Shown: piece after piece, positions 60,296 through 64,000 of the stretch
How positions within the stretch are numbered: position 1 is the first letter of the stretch
Layout: each line of letters starts with the position of its first letter
The notes under the pieces: model-generated
The model's database searches: none
Seen by the model: the letters and a program-made list of their open reading frames with translations, nothing else
Told to the model about the DNA's origin: nothing
Made by a program: the position numbers and the translations under genes
DNA from: Brachynemurus nebulosus
Taxonomy: Eukaryota; Arthropoda; Insecta; Neuroptera; Myrmeleontidae
Direction: 5' to 3'
Assembly (NCBI GenBank): GCA_035578155.1
Contig: JAPWDM010000003.1
Coordinates: 69,308,142 to 69,372,141 of the forward strand
Length of the DNA stretch: 64,000 bases

Positions 60296-60981
60296 TGGCC
60301 GATTGTACCAACATTAATTTAATCAGAACTTAATGGCCATTAGTAAATCAGAGATTAACTAACCCCGATTTGTCTGTTGCACCATTTAAAATATACTAAC
60401 GGTTAACTAATGTCCGTTAACGGTCAATTTTGACTAGCAACGGTGTCTGATTTGTTTTTATGGAACATGAAATGAGACACAAGAGGAGCAAATGCTAGTA
60501 AGTTGGTAATATCACATGGTTAAAAAATTTAAATCTGCATATTTTGAAATAGGTAGCGCCTAGTTGAATTATATAATATTAGAAAATATATAATTTATGT
60601 TTACGTATTATAAAACATTTTGAAACTGTGATTTGACGATTGTGAAGATATTTTTCAATTTAAAAATGGAAAAATGAAATAGATACCAAAATTTTATAGA
60701 AAAAGAAAATTTTAATTGAAATTGCACAAAAGTATATTTTAATAGTAGAAAAAAAAATTAAATACAAATTTTAATAAATATAAATACTATGGAAACTAGC
60801 ATCAAAATATGGACTAAACGCTGATTACATGTTTAATTGCCCAATATTCATCCATTAACTTAACGGACGATTTAATCATTAGTTAACAAAAATCAATCTT
60901 GGTGCAACAGATAATCAGAGATTTTAGCTACAGTTAAAGTTAATCATTGATTAAGGTCTTAAATGTTGGTGCAATCGGCCA
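60296..60981. mobile_element. TTA-flanked element, TGGCCGATTGYACCAACA ends
   Basis: TGGCCGATTGTACCAACATT is mirrored by GTTGGTGCAATCGGCCA. TTA stands at 60293-60295 and 60982-60984. Subterminal AATCAGAGATTAAC, CCGTTAAC and TGTTGCACC words also recur inverted (GGTGCAACAG, TAATCAGAGATTTTAGC). Length is 686 bp with no open frame of note. The duplication fits the PIF/Harbinger type. Confidence 0.75.
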
Positions 60982-60984
60982 TTA

Positions 60985-61596
60985 ATCTGTCTAATCTGGG
61001 TTAGAGGTAGAAGGTTACACACATCGTTTAGTAAAGTACTATCCAGTATATTATTGGCTGGTTGATTATTGGTAAATTAAGATGAAGTAATGACGTAAGT
61101 CTTCCGTTCCGTTTCATCACTTTTTTCATATTCTAATTTAAGTTAAAAACTAGACATCAAGAAAATTGTTTTATTAAGACATGGTAGTACATGGAAGTAA
61201 ATTTTACATATCAGATATCAACTCAAATGGCCCTGGCCATGTAGGTACAATCAAATATTCACGTTGAATAGTTTGATGCTCATAGCTTATTATGACAAAA
61301 CGCTTAACTGATACATTATTTTGACGCACTTTATATGAAATTATTGACTCGGTACAACGTTTTATCACAGTTAATTCGGTTTCACTTGACGCTATACATC
61401 GCTCATGATCGCCAACGTGTTCACCTAAATGTTTTTTTTTCTTTTATATTTTATTAATATCATGTCAATGACCGCTAGGCCAACCATTCGTTTCATTTAT
61501 ACCATGGTATAAAATAAAATAAAACATCGATGGACCGACTCTAACAAAAATACATTTTGAAATTTTTTAAATATGAATGTGATTCAGTGAGAATCA
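60985..61596. other. No gene recognised
   Basis: On the minus strand near 61460-61490, GGTTGGCCTAGCGGTCATTG resembles a tRNA A box, without a B box. Otherwise unremarkable. Confidence 0.35.
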
Positions 61597-61599
61597 TTA

Positions 61600-62351
61600 A
61601 GGGTGCATTCTCACTGCGCGCCATGCGATGCGAGGCTTTGCTTTGCGATGTTAGGCTATGCTATTAACTTTTTCTATGTTTCAAGATGTGTTCACACTGC
61701 TTGCTCAATCTAGCATTGTATTTCATAGCGAGTGATCATGAGAATTAGGGATGGGTGATGTCGGTAAAAAACATCAACATCGAACTATCGATTCTTTTAA
61801 TTTTTCGCCATCAAACCATCAATGTTTTTATAAAAATATCGAAAGATCGATTGTTGACATCAATGTTGAAAACGACCGCGAAAATTTAAAAAAGTTATAC
61901 AGTTATATTTAAAATAGATATACAATAGCAATAATACAAAATTTTCAATTTTTCTTTTCAATTATCAATAATAAATTTAATTTAATATCAAAATTTTTAA
62001 TGTCGATTAAAAATTTATAAATAGTATATAAAAAATATATTTTTATCTTTTCTATTTTATTGCTTTGTATAGTTTTGACCGTTGACCCCATACTGGGGAA
62101 CGACATCGAATGACTTCATAAATTTTACCACACCCATCACTGATGACTGAACAGCACAATACTAGCGAGTTCAGGCGATAAAATCAAACACACTGAATTG
62201 TTGCGTATAAAAGCTGCTACTAGCATAGCATCGCATCGCTGTCCATAGCGCGCAATGTGCACATTCAAATATGTTCTTAAATGTTTGTTTTCATAGCATT
62301 GCGTCGCATAGCAAAGCCTCGCATCGCATAGCACGCAGTGTAAATGCACCC
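61600..62351. mobile_element. TTA-flanked element, GGGTGCATTYWCACTGC ends
   Basis: GGGTGCATTCTCACTGCGCG is mirrored by a CACGCAGTGTAAATGCACCC end. The next block GCGATGCGAGGCTTTGC is mirrored by GCAAAGCCTCGCATCGC. TTA occurs at 61597-61599 and 62352-62354, with one extra A on the left. The arms extend about 55 bases and are filled with GCGATGC-type words. A smaller element with GGGATGGGTGA-type ends may be nested at 61748-62143. Confidence 0.65.
61748..62143. mobile_element. Possible nested hAT-type MITE
   Basis: TAGGGATGGGTGATGTCGG faces ACCACACCCATCACTGATG. GGGATGGG-type ends are common among hAT MITEs. The flanks ATGAGAAT and ATGACTGA match only partly, so the call is tentative. Confidence 0.35.
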
Positions 62352-62354
62352 TTA

Positions 62355-62732
62355 TAAAATTTTCTATATCAAATGTTAAAATGAAATAAAATAAAAAAAT
62401 TAAATACTGTGATTTTGTATATTAGAGTCGGATGAACAACATTTGCTGTTAGGGCTTTTATTTTAAAACACTAAAATTTTTCGTGTACGTTTTTGTGGAA
62501 ATTTAAAAAATTTCCATCGAAAATTCTTTTGCCAACAAAGCACAAAAAATCATTTAATTACCTACAGGTAAACAAAAAAACTAATTAACAAAACAGAAAA
62601 AATAATATACCATTTAGTTATCCTTCAAAGCCACAATTTTGGTACGAATCAGAAATAAAATGAGTAATTGTTTTTGTATATGTAACTACACAAAGTTACG
62701 AATTAATATTATAAATAACATGAACATCAGTA
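62355..62732. other. A+T-rich spacer, no gene recognised
   Basis: Nothing supported. Confidence 0.4.
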
Positions 62733-62735
62733 TTA

Positions 62736-63332
62736 GGCTGCCTTTACACGATCAGTAATACTGTCAGTATTTACTGATAAAAATAATGAATCATTATTTT
62801 TATCACTTCCGTATTTTTATGATACCGTACACTATCATTATTTTCTTCAGTATTTTAAAACGAACTGTCAAATTTAATTTTTCGGAATTTTTAAATTAAC
62901 AAAATTTTGGAATTGTTATTATTATGGAAGAAGCGTGTTTAGCTATAGTACTAGCGTTTGCAACTCAAAACAAGAAATCAAAGAAGAAAAAGCGTTATGT
63001 TCGATCTATTCGATTTTATTTTTCTAGCTAAACCATACATATACGCATGTATATACAATGTACATACGGTACATATCGTACATATTGTACATACTGCCGT
63101 ACATACTAATGAATAATAATATGTACAGGCCTACTTTTCCATGAAGTACATATACGATCTACAATCGATTTATATTTATCTCGGCTAGTGCCGCTGGTAC
63201 ACATCGTACATATACCTACGAGAAATATGTTTTAACGGTTTTAACTGTCATTAATGTCACTGTCCCCTCCACGTTTTAGTACTTGAAGTATTTTGAAATA
63301 CTGACAGTATTATTGATCGTGTAAAGACAGCC
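62736..63332. mobile_element. TTA-flanked deletion derivative of a Harbinger-like element
   Basis: GGCTGCCTTTACACGATCAG is mirrored by TGATCGTGTAAAGACAGCC. The inverted ends continue through AATACTGTCAGTATTT, giving about 38 bases. TTA is present at 62733-62735 and 63333-63335. Inside is a short reading frame (62924-63031) that looks like the first part of a PIF/Harbinger transposase, and then GTACAT-rich sequence (63035-63130). Length is 597 bp. Confidence 0.8.
62924..63031 (+). pseudogene. N-terminal stub of Harbinger-type transposase
   Basis: There are 35 codons from ATG to TAA: an acidic start (MEEACLAIVLAF), then a run of basic residues (KKSKKKKRYVRSI). PIF/Harbinger transposases of animals commonly begin with a short hydrophobic/acidic segment followed by a basic tract and R-Y/F-W-V-R/H-P. 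This stub stops at that point, so the catalytic DDE domain is missing. The location inside a TTA-flanked inverted-repeat element supports the reading. The stub is too short for certainty by sequence alone. Confidence 0.5.
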
Positions 63333-63335
63333 TTA

Positions 63336-63638
63336 GAGTAATGATGGTGTTATTCAAACTCACTACTCTTAATACCAACAGAACATTTAATAGGTATACA
63401 CAATTTATTTTCCCGCTGCCAAATATAAATATCTACCGAAAATTGTAACCACAAAATTTCTGAAAGCTAATTTATTTACAAAAAATTGTTATTATTTTTT
63501 TTTTTTACCAAATAATTTCCATTCTAAAATAGCAGTTAAAAATTTGATAAAAAAAAAAAGTGTCAAAAACAGTTTATAATTTCCTAAGGAGTAAAAAAAC
63601 AATATCCCCCAAGTGAATTATAGTATATATTTGTTAGG
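63336..63638. other. A+T-rich spacer
   Basis: Nothing supported. Confidence 0.4.
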
Positions 63639-64000
63639 GTTCCGAGATAAATTTCGCCATATCCGTCCGTCCGTCTGTCGCATCCTCATCTAGGTATCAC
63701 ACCGTGGGATGTCGTTTGAAAGAATGTTTCAATATTAGAAAACATTTTCCAAAAATCCAGGTCCAAATCCTTAAGGGCAATACTAGAAAAAGGACAAACA
63801 TTTCGTTTTTCGTAACTAATTACAAAAAGTAATTCCACCAGAATGATTTTTTAAAATGAAACTGAGCCTCGTTTACGAAATATTGAACTTTAACCCCTTA
63901 TTGCATGAATTATGAGGTGAAGAAAAAAATTCTTTTTACTGAAAATGTCTTTCACTTCTTTTATTTTAGTAGTTAAATTAAGAAAAAAAAATTAAGTCTT
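63639..64000 (+). repeat. GGTTCCG / CCGTCCGTCCG dispersed repeat, runs off window
   Basis: TTAGGGTTCCGAGATAAATT followed by ATCCGTCCGTCCGTCTGTCG, the same opening as 10051-10127. The phrase style continues (GGGATGTCGTTTGAAAG, CCCCTTATTGCATGAATTAT) to the window end, so the repeat probably extends beyond it. Confidence 0.55.

Noticed and set aside
61455..61495. Minus-strand A-box-like GGTTGGCCTAGCGGTCATTG, a possible SINE head.
   Set aside because: No B box follows at the usual distance.

Overview
This window looks like gene-poor, A+T-rich nuclear DNA from an insect or other arthropod; the exact group cannot be fixed from the sequence. I found no intact protein-coding gene, no rRNA gene and no functional tRNA gene. 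The open frames are short (mostly under 110 codons), on both strands, and those that stand out lie in repeats (minisatellites, AT runs, palindromes). The window reads as intergenic or large-intron sequence built from nested mobile-element remnants, mostly non-autonomous elements with inverted ends.

The best-supported coding remnant is at 4259-5204. It is a 5'-truncated Penelope-like element (PLE) with a GIY-YIG endonuclease segment broken by a stop codon, a 3' hammerhead-ribozyme motif, and a 14-bp duplication on each side. A second is a 35-codon stub at 62924-63031 inside a TTA-flanked element. It resembles the start of a PIF/Harbinger transposase.

Layout, left to right. 0-10 kb: a dispersed repeat split by a TA-flanked palindromic MITE, the PLE, a G-tract hairpin element and a degenerate foldback. 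9.5-18.6 kb: a TIR element that repeats its own end motif, a TCTTGG microsatellite, a 1.36-kb palindrome inside an older repeat, a local array of the same dispersed repeat seen at 2 kb, and a foldback richer in G+C. 20-26 kb: a 31-bp minisatellite, a hairpin repeat and a TTA-flanked element. 28-35 kb: several palindromes, a tRNA-derived sequence flanked by a duplicated segment, and a second copy of the hairpin repeat. 35.6-47.5 kb: two nearly identical direct copies of a 1.66-kb element about 10.3 kb apart, long AT arrays and a 178-bp tandem repeat. 47.8-52.3 kb: the 31-bp minisatellite in the opposite orientation with an hAT-type insertion, a palindrome cluster, a 1.2-kb TIR element and a different, GC-rich 31-bp minisatellite beside a tRNA-derived sequence. 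52.8-64 kb: dense back-to-back non-autonomous DNA elements, three of them flanked by TTA.

The genes do not work together in any pathway here. What the window records is the order of insertions: the TA MITE, the large palindrome and the hAT element each interrupt an older repeat that has a related copy elsewhere in the window. All boundaries and similarities were read by eye, with no alignment or database search.
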